Of a stretch of 64,000 nt of DNA, positions 51,352-60,330 are shown one piece after another. The notes beneath the pieces are model-generated. The model was given only the letters and a program-made list of their open reading frames with translations, ran no database searches and had not been told where the DNA came from. Where the stretch lies: assembly GCA_965249525.1 (NCBI GenBank), contig OZ252237.1, positions 124,001 through 188,000 on the forward strand, given 5' to 3'. Every line of letters starts with the position of its first letter. The first letter of the stretch is position 1. This DNA comes from G965240465 sp965249525 (GTDB taxonomy: Bacteria > SAR324 > JACQKK01). A program made the translations under genes and the position numbers.

Positions 51352-53598
51352 ATGGAAATTGAAGCCCGTGATAATAGAACGGCTTGGTGGCTGGCTGTCT
51401 GCAAACGTGCGTCATCATGGCTGGGAGGGATGGGAAGCTTTTTGCTATTTGTGGTGCTGAGTTCCAGCACATTGGTATTGGTGTGGTTATTAGCGATGAG
51501 GGGGGTGTTGGAAGGGTTGTCATCGGCACCGGAGAAATTATTGGCGTTATTTTTAATGGCGTTGCTATTTACCACGGTGTTTTATTTCGGCTTGCGGTAT
51601 GCAGTGCGTGCGCTGTTAGATAAGTCCACGCAGCTGGCACGTTCTTCTTTGCGGGTACAATTTACTGTGGCCTTTTTGGCTTTTTCGCTGCCTTCACTGG
51701 CGTTTCATGCATTGGTGGGGGGTGTAGCAGCACATTCTTTGGGGAGAATCTCCAACCAGCAGTATTTGAAGATACTGAATCAGGGGGAATATATGGCGGA
51801 TATATTGGATGAAAATGGAAGTCAACAATTGCAAAAGTTTATGACAGACCTTCAGTTGGCGTTGCCGATAGATAAACAAGCATATCGCAGCCAAGACTGG
51901 ATGATTCAATCGTTGCCGGATTTTCGGGGTGGGGTGTGGGTCTATAATAGTGAGCATTTGTTATTGTCGCGTTGGATATCACATCGCGATGTGGCGGACA
52001 TTGTGGTGACGCCTGAACCGGAACATTTTATACAAGCGCACGCACCCAATTCAGCTGGGGTATTGACATCTCGGCAGGTAGCATCCTTTCAGGTGCGCAG
52101 CTTGTTGCAACCGCTGCATGCTAATCCCAGCCTAAGTATTCAGTTGTTGCAGATATATCCTGCCAGACTGGCGGAAACGCTGGAGGGTTTAAAGGTGGCA
52201 CGCAATGAAAACATAGCCTTGCAGAAAGTGGTCAATCGCGCATTTTGGTTCTTTATGGCAGCTATGACGGTACTGATTTTGTTGTCCACTTTTTTGATAG
52301 CGCGCCACTTAACGCCGTATTTCACCAATCCGGTGGAGCATCTGGTAGATGCTACCCGCAAAGTTTCAGGGGGAGATTTGCAGCATCGCATCACTAAAAA
52401 TGCTTTGATAAATGCCAGTCAAGATTTACAAGAGTTGATGTCTGCATTCAACCAGATGAGCGGGCGTTTGCATCGCAACCATCAGGAATTGGAAGCGCGG
52501 GCATTGATGGTGGAAATGTTACTAGAACATGTGGATTCGGGCATTGTAGCCTTGGATGTTAAAGGGCAAGTGAGTGCTTTAAATGGAGCCACGCAAAAGA
52601 TGCTGCCCCACATTCCTTCCGACTGGAAGGGACTCCCTATGCAAGAACTATTGGGCAAAGAACTCACGAACAAAATTCAATCAATGCGTCAAACTCTAAG
52701 AGAAAACAATCGCTCTGAATACACCAGCAACTTCACCATGCGAGGCGAGACAGAAGATGTGGTATTGGAATTGGGTATGGTGGAATTGCCCACCGATAGT
52801 GGACACGAAACCTTGCTAATGCTGCGCAACGCCACTGCCATGCAGCGCACCCAGCGCACCTTGGCTTGGCGAGAAGTTGCCCGCCGCATGGCTCATGAAA
52901 TCAAAAACCCCCTCACTCCCATTCAACTCTGCGCACAACGCATCCAGCGCAAAAGCCAAGACCTTAAATCAGAAAATGCCCAAGTGGTTTCTCAATGTAC
53001 CAGCACCATTATTCAACAAGTCCATGCTTTGAAAAACATGGTCAACAGCTTCTCGCAGTTCGCCAAATTGCCAGAAGCTGCTTTCCAAAATGCAGATCTC
53101 AATTTGATTGTGGAAGAAAGCGCACAACTCTACCAAGCCAGCTTATCCAACAATATGAAACTCACTCTTCGGCTGGCAGACGACTTGCCCATCTTGCTAT
53201 TGGATCAAGAACAGGTCCACCGTGCCCTTATCAACTTGTTGGATAACGCTGTCGCTGCCTTCAAGGCCACCAATAGCAAAATTCAAGGGCAGATCATCAT
53301 CTCTACCTGCTTGCTGAATCAAGAACAGCAAGTACAACTTAGCATTCAAGACAGTGGTGTTGGAGTACCTTCCAATCTGCGTCGCCAAATATTTGAGCCT
53401 TATATTACTAGCAAACCTCAAGGAGCAGGCCTGGGTTTGAGTATCGTTAACCAAATTATGCTAGACCACCAAGGATCAGTAGCTTACCATCCCGTTGCCC
53501 AAGGCGGTTCACTGTTTATCCTCACTTTTCCTATTCCAAAACTACAACAGACTGAAAATACATCTTTTCCTCTTGCTCCTCATGCACCCGTTACATGA
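51352..53598 (+). CDS. ntrY: NtrY-like nitrogen-regulation sensor kinase
   Basis: The 748-residue membrane kinase has transmembrane helices near residues 25-45, 60-85 and 95-120, a periplasmic or extracytoplasmic sensor, another helix near 295-318, a HAMP linker (VEHLVDATRKVSGGDLQHRI), a PAS region, and the kinase core with His in RRMAHEIKNPLTPIQ (about 517), ALINLLDNAV, and GAGLGLSIVNQI. The layout is that of NtrY. GGGAG ends 6 bases before ATG 51352, which decides between it and ATG 51346. ntrX follows after a 366-base gap. Confidence 0.9.
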   Translation: MEIEARDNRTAWWLAVCKRASSWLGGMGSFLLFVVLSSSTLVLVWLLAMRGVLEGLSSAPEKLLALFLMALLFTTVFYFGLRYAVRALLDKSTQLARSSLRVQFTVAFLAFSLPSLAFHALVGGVAAHSLGRISNQQYLKILNQGEYMADILDENGSQQLQKFMTDLQLALPIDKQAYRSQDWMIQSLPDFRGGVWVYNSEHLLLSRWISHRDVADIVVTPEPEHFIQAHAPNSAGVLTSRQVASFQVRSLLQPLHANPSLSIQLLQIYPARLAETLEGLKVARNENIALQKVVNRAFWFFMAAMTVLILLSTFLIARHLTPYFTNPVEHLVDATRKVSGGDLQHRITKNALINASQDLQELMSAFNQMSGRLHRNHQELEARALMVEMLLEHVDSGIVALDVKGQVSALNGATQKMLPHIPSDWKGLPMQELLGKELTNKIQSMRQTLRENNRSEYTSNFTMRGETEDVVLELGMVELPTDSGHETLLMLRNATAMQRTQRTLAWREVARRMAHEIKNPLTPIQLCAQRIQRKSQDLKSENAQVVSQCTSTIIQQVHALKNMVNSFSQFAKLPEAAFQNADLNLIVEESAQLYQASLSNNMKLTLRLADDLPILLLDQEQVHRALINLLDNAVAAFKATNSKIQGQIIISTCLLNQEQQVQLSIQDSGVGVPSNLRRQIFEPYITSKPQGAGLGLSIVNQIMLDHQGSVAYHPVAQGGSLFILTFPIPKLQQTENTSFPLAPHAPVT

Positions 53599-53964
53599 TG
53601 TACTTGAATTCTCATAAAAATCGGGATAACCAAGTTTATAAAGGACACGGAAGTCAGCAATGAAAAGGCAAAATAACATAAAGATACCCAATAACATAAA
53701 AGGTGCGGTTGGAGAATCTTATCTGGATAAGATTTTTCAAATAAGCAAACCGTACAGGGAGCGAACCCTATTGGAAAATAATTATAATCTCCTTTTTGGA
53801 AAGGATTAAATTTTTTACATGGCAAGGAGAGACATTGTTATAAGTTTTTCTAAAATCTATCGGACGATAACCAAACAGCGTCATCAATTTTATTATTTGC
53901 TTGCAAATGCTTCTCTCAATAATTTTTACCACTAAAAAGAATGGCAAAATAAGAATCGTTTAGT
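53599..53964. other. Intergenic region between ntrY and ntrX with a hairpin
   Basis: The 366-base spacer is AT-rich and holds a perfect inverted repeat AATCTTATC/GATAAGATT (53715-53734) followed by TTT, flanked by an outer GTGCGGTT/AACCGTAC pair (about 53703 and 53748). It could be a terminator after ntrY or a structured leader of ntrX. I see no gene. Confidence 0.45.
53715..53738 (+). terminator. Possible terminator or structured element after ntrY
   Basis: A 9-bp inverted repeat (arms 53715-53723 and 53726-53734) runs into a short T tract. Its centre is only two bases, so the effective stem is 8 bp. The AT-rich stem is weak for a terminator. Confidence 0.35.
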
Positions 53965-55359
53965 ATGAAACCCGCCATTTTAATTGTAGACGACGAACCT
54001 ACTATCCAAGAAACATTGCAAGATCTGCTGCAAGATGAAGGCTACGCTACCCTCATCGCCGCTGGCGGAGAAGAAGCCTTTAAGCAGTTGCAAAAAAAGG
54101 GCGATACTGTGGCTGCAGTGCTACTGGATGTATGGATGCCAGACATCAGTGGGCTGGATGTGCTCAAACGCATCCACACCATGCATCCCCATCTGCCTGT
54201 GATTATGATGTCTGGCCATGCATCCATTGAAACTGCTGTTATCGCTACCAAGAGTGGAGCATACCATTTTGTAGAAAAGCCATTTTCCAGTGAAGCCTTG
54301 GTGATTACTCTGCGCAATGCTTTGCGCCATAAACAACTGCGCCAAGAAAATCAAGTATTGAAAACCAGGCTGCCTACCCGCGGTGTGTTGATTGGCAAAA
54401 GCCCGCGATTTAAAACCTTGTTGGAACAAGTTACTCTGGTAGCTGCCAGTGATAGCTGGGTGCTGATTCATGGTGAAAACGGTACAGGCAAAGAATCGGT
54501 TGCTTGGATTATTCACCAGCAAAGCCCACGTGCGGAAGGTCCTTTTGTGGAAGTCAATTGTGCTGCCATACCGGAAACTCTCATTGAAAGTGAGCTCTTT
54601 GGGCACGAAAAAGGGGCATTTACTGGTGCTACCAGCCGACGCAGCGGCAAATTTGACCAAGCGCACCAAGGAACCTTGTTCTTGGACGAAATCGCTGACA
54701 TGAGCATGTCCACCCAAGCCAAAATCCTGCGCGTATTACAAGAGCAGCACTTTGAGCGGGTGGGTGGAAACGAGACTATTCATGTCAATGTTCGCGTCAT
54801 TGCCGCTTCCAACAAACGATTAGAAGAAGAAATTGCTGAAGGTAAATTTCGTGAAGACCTTTATTATCGTCTCAATGTTCTTCCCCTGCGGGTGCCTCCC
54901 TTGAGGGAACGTAAAGGAGACGCCAGCCTGCTGGTGGAGTACTATTTGGAATTTTTTTCTAAACAACATGGCTGGAAACAAAAAACCATTCAACCTGCTG
55001 CCAGGCAACTGCTAGAAACTCATGCTTGGCCAGGCAATGTAAGAGAACTGAAGAATGTAGTAGAACGCTTGATCATCCTTTCTCCAAAAGAAGAAATTAC
55101 TCCCAATGATGTCCATGACGCCCTTGGCCCGCCCACTGCAAAACATGCTGCTAAGTCTGTCTCCATTTCTCAAATACTAGTTTCCGCATGGGAAAATGTC
55201 ACCTATCCCCAGGCCGAGCAAGATTTTCAACGAAGCTATCTTCTGCAAAAACTGGAACAATACCAATGGAATGTTTCTAAAACCGCAGAAGAAATTGGAT
55301 TAGACCGCAGCAACCTTCATAAAAAAATGAAGAAACTCCAATTGATTCCTCCTGTTTAG
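53965..55359 (+). CDS. ntrX: NtrX-like sigma-54 response regulator
   Basis: The 464-residue protein has a receiver domain (Asp in LLDVWMPDISG, Lys in FVEKPF), a AAA+ sigma-54 activation domain with Walker A HGENGTGKES, the GAFTGA loop that contacts sigma-54 (about residue 219) and the Walker B LFLDEIAD, and a C-terminal Fis-type helix-turn-helix (NVSKTAEEIGLDRSNLHKKM). It is the expected partner of NtrY. No ribosome site precedes the ATG clearly. The coding strand is A/C-rich throughout. Confidence 0.92.
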   Translation: MKPAILIVDDEPTIQETLQDLLQDEGYATLIAAGGEEAFKQLQKKGDTVAAVLLDVWMPDISGLDVLKRIHTMHPHLPVIMMSGHASIETAVIATKSGAYHFVEKPFSSEALVITLRNALRHKQLRQENQVLKTRLPTRGVLIGKSPRFKTLLEQVTLVAASDSWVLIHGENGTGKESVAWIIHQQSPRAEGPFVEVNCAAIPETLIESELFGHEKGAFTGATSRRSGKFDQAHQGTLFLDEIADMSMSTQAKILRVLQEQHFERVGGNETIHVNVRVIAASNKRLEEEIAEGKFREDLYYRLNVLPLRVPPLRERKGDASLLVEYYLEFFSKQHGWKQKTIQPAARQLLETHAWPGNVRELKNVVERLIILSPKEEITPNDVHDALGPPTAKHAAKSVSISQILVSAWENVTYPQAEQDFQRSYLLQKLEQYQWNVSKTAEEIGLDRSNLHKKMKKLQLIPPV

Positions 55360-55498
55360 TATCGCTATTCCTCCAATATAGCACTTGTGCCACTTTGCCC
55401 TTTCGTACAAAACCCTATGGGAGGTTTTTGCGCCAACCCAATCTTTAGTCAAGCCAAAAATAACGACATTCAGCAAAAGGTATAGAGCAAGGGGTTGT

Positions 55499-56074
55499 TT
55501 ATTTGCCTTGTTTTTTAGGTTTGGTCTCTTTTTCGTCTATTTTTCTTTGCAGATTCCCAAGCATCTTTTTCATTTCGTCGCAGATCAACAGAGGCTGTAA
55601 GCGATAGTATCTTTGCAGTAGAAAAATCATGCGTTCCATAGTAGGCAATTTATTGCGTTCTAAATAACGCAAATGTGTATCCAGTTCTTCCAACAAAGGT
55701 TCCATTCTATCCAAGCTTTTTTTCAAACTTGAAGATTCTTTTCCTTGTATAGAAAATTGGGGAGCATCTTCTTTGACACCTTCTGTCCATGGGGAAATTT
55801 CTTTTTTACCACCTGTCTTGATTTTCCAGTTAGAATCTTGGGTATCAGCTAGAAATACAGACCCTTTGCCAGTGAACATCCACAAAGGATTTACCCCATA
55901 GCGATTGACCACCCCATAAATCAACTCTATATTCGGCTTGCTTGCCTGGGAACCAATGAAGTTATTGTACGTCTGAGGTTTCATATCAATCTCAGCTGCA
56001 TACTGGCTTTTGTTCATTCTCAACTGCCTGCGAACAAATTCTACTCTTTCAATGATGTCACGAAATTTTTGCAA
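55499..56074 (-). CDS. Putative XRE-like DNA-binding regulator
   Basis: The 191-residue protein has an N-terminal helix-turn-helix (RRQLRMNKSQYAAEIDMKPQ then YNNFIGSQASKPN), followed by NRYGVNPLWMFTGKG, a pattern seen in phage-repressor-like XRE proteins, and a C-terminal half rich in charged helices (RMEPLLEELDTHLRYLERNK) ending in Lys-rich KETKPKKQGK, probably a coiled-coil oligomerisation part. The regulon is unknown; direct repeats in the AT-rich spacer upstream are possible operators. Confidence 0.65.
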   Translation of the reverse strand: MQKFRDIIERVEFVRRQLRMNKSQYAAEIDMKPQTYNNFIGSQASKPNIELIYGVVNRYGVNPLWMFTGKGSVFLADTQDSNWKIKTGGKKEISPWTEGVKEDAPQFSIQGKESSSLKKSLDRMEPLLEELDTHLRYLERNKLPTMERMIFLLQRYYRLQPLLICDEMKKMLGNLQRKIDEKETKPKKQGK

Positions 56075-56529
56075 GATGTCTTCTCCGGTTAGAAAGCATG
56101 GAAATCATAGATTCAGTTCTGATTCACTATTAAGCATAGGATGTTTCTATATGATTCGTCACTGCAGCATTACCCACATATTATAAGAAATGATCAATTA
56201 TTAATTTAAGTAAATAACTTAGCTTTTTTGTATAATTGATAGGTGATTGTTCATCTTAGTTGACTGAAATAACAGACTTTTCTTATATTTTTAATATATT
56301 TTTCTGCTCATAGCGGATTTTCTATTCCAACCGATACTACAACCTTTCATATTAATTTTAAAGTGTATTAAAAATAAATTGTGAAGAAGTTGTGAAAAAT
56401 TTTTGAAAAAATAGTGATACTATTATAAATAAAAACTATACTTATTATTTGAAATCTATACTTATTAAAATAAATCTAAATGGGTAAAAGCTAATACAGT
56501 TGATAGCAACATGGTGATAGGGCTGGCAG
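56075..56529. other. AT-rich divergent spacer between the XRE gene and trkH
   Basis: This 455-base region is much richer in A+T than its surroundings, with long runs around 56280-56420. It holds a 12-base direct repeat (reported separately) close to trkH. No gene, tRNA or mobile-element end is visible. Confidence 0.45.
56436..56467. repeat. Direct repeat CTATACTTATTA, two copies 20 bases apart
   Basis: CTATACTTATTA occurs at 56436-56447 and 56456-56467, a start-to-start distance of 20 bases, about two helical turns. This is typical of tandem binding sites for a dimeric regulator on one DNA face. It lies 63 bases before the trkH start. Confidence 0.6.
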
Positions 56530-57960
56530 ATGTCATGGAATGAAGCAGGACGAACGACGGGTCTGCTGCTGCTGCTGTTAGGCGGCATGCTGCTGGTCAC
56601 TGCAGGCTTGGGGGGCGTAATGGAGAACGCCGCTTGGGGAAAGTTGTTGGCGGTAGGATTGGTATGGTTGTTGTTAGGGAGTGGATTAAGGTGGTTTCTT
56701 AGGGAGGAACGGGGATGGTTTGCTGCCAATCCTTTTTTGGTGGCTGCATATTGTTGGGGGTTGGCTTCGGTTTTGGGGAGTGTGCCTTATTGGTTGGCTT
56801 TACCCGGTTTGGAATGGGGTGCGGCACTGTTTGAGTCAGTGGCAGGTTTTACAGGTACGGCGGCTAGTTTATGGTCATCTACGGGTGAGTTGCCGCAGAT
56901 GTTGATTTGGTGGCGGAGTTTGTCTCAGTGGATGGGAGGATTGGGGGGTATTTTGCTGTTGCAGGGTTTGCTTCCTTTGATGGGTTTGGGCGATAGGGAG
57001 GGAGGGGGTAAGGGATTGGGATGGAAGTTGGAGGGGGTGTTGCGGATGGCGTTGCCGGTGTATGTGGGGGGCACGGCGTTTTTAGGATTGTTGTTGGTGG
57101 GAGTGGGATTACCTTGGTGGCAGGCAGGAGTGCATGCAATGGCTGCGGTATCTACGGGAGGGTTGTTTGGCGAATTGCCGCAAGGTGCGGGGAGATGGGT
57201 GGAGTGGTTATTGACGTTAGGGATGTGGGTGGGTGGGATGAATTTTGTGTTGTTAGGGATGTTGTGCTGCGGACGGCTAGGGAGTGTCAGCCAAGATGTG
57301 TGTAGAGAATGGATTTGGTATGTATCTGCGGGGTTGCTGGCAGTGATAGCCTTAACGCTGTTTTTTTTGGGTGAGGGGGTATCTGTGGGGGAAAGGGTAC
57401 ATGAAGGGGTTTTTCATGCGGTATCTATGTTAAGCACTACGGGTTATGTGCGTTCTGGGGTGTGGAATGTGGGTGCATTTGTGCAAACCTTGTTATTGAT
57501 GTTGATGTGGGTAGGGGCCTGTACGGTCAGCGGAGGGAGTGGAGTGCGTTGGCGGCGAATAATGTTAATGGAGCGTCATGCCCGCAAGGGTTTGTTGCAG
57601 ATGGTACATCCAGCAGCGGTGTTGCCCCAAGATTCTGAGTATTTGCAAGAGGAGGAATGGCGGGATTTGGGCGGGGTATTGGCATTTTTGTTGTTGCATT
57701 TGGGTTGTTGGTTTTTACTTTCTTTGTTGTTGACGTTGGATGGTCGTTCGGCATTGGCTGCGTTGTCATCTGCTTTGAGTGCGCTGAATAATGTGGGGCC
57801 TGCATTTGGTGAGATGGCAGGGAAAGAAGGAGCAAGGATGCTTTCTTCTTGGGAGGATTTTTCTGATTTTGGCAGGGCGGTGGCGATGTTTGCCATGCTG
57901 GCGGGCAAGTTGGAAATATTGACAGTGTATGCGCTGTTGGTGCGGCGGGGGGGTGCTTAA
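56530..57960 (+). CDS. TrkH/KtrB-family potassium uptake protein
   Basis: The 476-residue membrane protein has four M1-P-M2 repeats with selectivity-filter segments: ESVAGFTGTAASL, AMAAVSTGGLF, AVSMLSTTGYVR and ALSALNNVGPAFG, plus WRSLSQWMGGLGGI between the first two. It should be the pore subunit of a Trk/Ktr system; the cytoplasmic TrkA/KtrA partner is not nearby. Filter threonines vary from the canonical ones. Its TAA is directly followed by the ispE stop on the other strand. The coding strand is strongly G-rich to the very end. Confidence 0.85.
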   Translation: MSWNEAGRTTGLLLLLLGGMLLVTAGLGGVMENAAWGKLLAVGLVWLLLGSGLRWFLREERGWFAANPFLVAAYCWGLASVLGSVPYWLALPGLEWGAALFESVAGFTGTAASLWSSTGELPQMLIWWRSLSQWMGGLGGILLLQGLLPLMGLGDREGGGKGLGWKLEGVLRMALPVYVGGTAFLGLLLVGVGLPWWQAGVHAMAAVSTGGLFGELPQGAGRWVEWLLTLGMWVGGMNFVLLGMLCCGRLGSVSQDVCREWIWYVSAGLLAVIALTLFFLGEGVSVGERVHEGVFHAVSMLSTTGYVRSGVWNVGAFVQTLLLMLMWVGACTVSGGSGVRWRRIMLMERHARKGLLQMVHPAAVLPQDSEYLQEEEWRDLGGVLAFLLLHLGCWFLLSLLLTLDGRSALAALSSALSALNNVGPAFGEMAGKEGARMLSSWEDFSDFGRAVAMFAMLAGKLEILTVYALLVRRGGA

Positions 57961-58929
57961 TCAAGGGTTTTTGGTATGGGCTTGTCGTAGCGAGGGGGTA
58001 GGCGAGAAGACGTCACAGGCAGGGACAATGAAGTGATTGTGCCTGCGCAGGCTGTGGCAGCAATAGAGTTGCCAGTGGTGGGTATGGGCATGGGGCAGCA
58101 GCTTCATCCAGGCAGCATTTCGGAGTTGGAAGTTGGCAAACACTCCAAAGACTGCAGAACCAGAACCGCTTAACATCGCTTGCAGCGCACCTGCATTCAA
58201 TAAGTGTGTACGCAGCTGCTCAAGCTCGGGATAGTGTGAAAACACCACAGAGGCTAGATCATTCTGCATGTGTGCAGCCACTTCTGCTGCCTGGTGCATT
58301 GTTGCCGACGGACGCCAGGGAAATGACGATGATAACGGGCGTTGGAGTTGGCGATATGCCCACGATGTTCCCACACCCATCCTGGGCTTGGCAATCAGCA
58401 GCCACAGACGTGGTGGTTGACATACCAAGGGGCGCAAATGTTGACCGCGCTCGGTTACCCAGCTGGGCTGGGCGCTCAAGAAGAAAGGTACATCTGCCCC
58501 CAATCCTTCGGCTATGCGTAGCAAACGCTGGCTGCTGATCCGTCCATCATTCCTCCCATACAATCGCTGCAAACCCAGCAATGCAGCAGCTGCATTGCTG
58601 CTGCCTCCCCCTAAACCAGCCTGGGAGGGAATCCGCTTCTCCAGCAGCATATCCACCGCCAATCGACGAACTGGCCACTCAGATTCAAATGCCTGCACCG
58701 CTCGCCAAACTAAATTCTCAGGTATCTCTCCTAGATCTTCCTCCGAATTCACCTTCAAGCGAATACCTGGCAAACTTCCCCGTCTCATCCACAGGCGGTC
58801 ATACCAAGACACCGCTACCATCGCTCCCCGCACCTGATGCCACCCTTCCATCGTGCGACAGCCTACCTGCCAACACAAATTTACCTTTGCCGGACTATGT
58901 AGCAGCAACTGAGACCATAACTGAGACAA
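57961..58929 (-). CDS. ispE: 4-Diphosphocytidyl-2-C-methyl-D-erythritol kinase
   Basis: IspE phosphorylates CDP-methylerythritol in the MEP isoprenoid route. The GHMP-kinase motifs are present: SPAKVNLCWQVG (N-terminus), PSQAGLGGGSSNAAAAL (ATP loop, about residues 103-119), LGADVPFF and LSGSGSAVFGVF. The last 30 residues (HNHFIVPACDVFSPTPS) extend beyond the usual end. It follows mdh by 50 bases. On the plus strand the composition flips from 9 G and 27 C (58801-58860) to 25 G and 9 C (57961-58020) within the gene. Confidence 0.93.
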   Translation of the reverse strand: MSQLWSQLLLHSPAKVNLCWQVGCRTMEGWHQVRGAMVAVSWYDRLWMRRGSLPGIRLKVNSEEDLGEIPENLVWRAVQAFESEWPVRRLAVDMLLEKRIPSQAGLGGGSSNAAAALLGLQRLYGRNDGRISSQRLLRIAEGLGADVPFFLSAQPSWVTERGQHLRPLVCQPPRLWLLIAKPRMGVGTSWAYRQLQRPLSSSFPWRPSATMHQAAEVAAHMQNDLASVVFSHYPELEQLRTHLLNAGALQAMLSGSGSAVFGVFANFQLRNAAWMKLLPHAHTHHWQLYCCHSLRRHNHFIVPACDVFSPTPSLRQAHTKNP

Positions 58930-58979
58930 TGCAGCAATCCTCCACCACTATCCCTAGTGCATTTTCCTGCCTGCCATCC

Positions 58980-59966
58980 CTAGTCCGCAATGAACTCTTT
59001 CACTAGATGACGTTCATTCTCCAACTCCTGGATGCTCAAGCTCACCTTCTCACGTGCAAATGCAGTCAATTCCAATCCCTGTACGATGTTCCATCCCCCC
59101 TGACCATCAGAGGCAATGGGAAAAGAACTCACCAAACCTTCAGGGCAGTCATAGCTACCGTCGGAATACACCGCACTGGATATCCACTCTCCCTTGGGAG
59201 TGACTTCACGCATGGAGCGCACATGATCCACCGCCGCATTGGCTGCAGAAGCTGCAGAAGAAAGCCCACGCGCCTGAATAATCTGCGCACCCCGTTGCTG
59301 CACCGTTTTTAGAAATTCTCCTTTCAACCACTGCTGGTCATCAATCATCTCTTCAGCTGGCCTGCCTTGAATACGTGCATGATGAAAATCAGCAAACTGT
59401 GTAGGGCTGTGATTGCCCCAAATGGTCATGTGACTAACCTCCTCCACAGCTACACCTGCCTTGGCTGCCAACTGCGCCAAGGCACGATTGTGATCCAAAC
59501 GCATCATGGCGTGAAAACGCTGCTTGGGAATATCCCGTGCATTGCTTAGGGCAATCAAACAATTGGTATTGGCAGGGTTGCCTATCACCAACACTTGTAC
59601 ATCTGCTGCTGCGCGCCTTAACGCCTGGCCTTGGGCAACAAAAATGCGACCATTCTCCATCAACAAATCGGCACGTTCCATGCCAGGGCCACGCGGCTTG
59701 CTGCCCACCAACAAAGCCCAATTCACTCCGTCAAATGCTTCTTCTGCCTGTTCAGATAAATCCAGCTTGCGCAATAAGGGAAAGGCACAATCGTCCAACT
59801 CCATCGCCACACCTTCTAAGGCTTTCATGGCTGACCGCACCTCCAGCAATCGCAATTCCAGCGGCTGATCACATCCAAATACCGCACCCCCGGCCAAACG
59901 AAACAACAACGCATACGATAATTGACCCGCAGCTCCAGTAATTACTACCCGTAGTGAATTTTTCAT
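58980..59966 (-). CDS. mdh: Malate dehydrogenase
   Basis: The NAD-dependent enzyme oxidises malate to oxaloacetate. The 328-residue protein has the dinucleotide motif VVITGAAGQLSYALLF, MELDDCAFPLL, VIGNPANTNCLIA, the catalytic region MMRLDHNRALAQLAAKAG and WGNHSPTQFADF. It belongs to the group of bacterial enzymes related to cytosolic malate dehydrogenases (as in betaproteobacteria). AGGAAG lies before ATG 59966; an upstream extension of the frame to 60044 lacks the family's features. Confidence 0.94.
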   Translation of the reverse strand: MKNSLRVVITGAAGQLSYALLFRLAGGAVFGCDQPLELRLLEVRSAMKALEGVAMELDDCAFPLLRKLDLSEQAEEAFDGVNWALLVGSKPRGPGMERADLLMENGRIFVAQGQALRRAAADVQVLVIGNPANTNCLIALSNARDIPKQRFHAMMRLDHNRALAQLAAKAGVAVEEVSHMTIWGNHSPTQFADFHHARIQGRPAEEMIDDQQWLKGEFLKTVQQRGAQIIQARGLSSAASAANAAVDHVRSMREVTPKGEWISSAVYSDGSYDCPEGLVSSFPIASDGQGGWNIVQGLELTAFAREKVSLSIQELENERHLVKEFIAD

Positions 59967-60220
59967 CTGCTTTTCTTCCTTTCTATTGGGTTGCTTTTTC
60001 ATGCACTTTTTTAAAAAACCCCCCACACAGAAATCAAAACCCAAAGCATCAAGGAATACAACTGTATCTCGCTATTTTATTTTCATGTCCACTGTTATTG
60101 GGGATTTATTATCCATCCTGGCAGCAAAAGGGGGTATTGTTTGAACAAGACAAAGTCTTTTGGGGAAAAGCCTTGTGTGGTTTCCCCTGCAGCCATAGAC
60201 TGGTTTGTGGCATCTGTAGA

Positions 60221-60294
60221 CGGGGTGTGGCGCAGTCTGGTAGCGTGCTTCGTTCGGGACGAAGAGGTCGGAGGTTCGAATCCTCTCACCCCGA
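60221..60294 (+). tRNA. tRNA-Pro(CGG)
   Basis: Acceptor CGGGGTG pairs with CACCCCG; the anticodon arm CTTCG-TTCGGGA-CGAAG is perfect with CGG at 60255-60257; the T loop is GGTTCGAATCC. CCA is not encoded. With tRNA-Pro(GGG) at 32781 this is the second proline isoacceptor in the window. The GmrSD-type gene starts 36 bases after its 3' end. Confidence 0.96.
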
Positions 60295-60330
60295 TCATCC
60301 ATCATTGCATGAAAACAAGGAGGACATACG

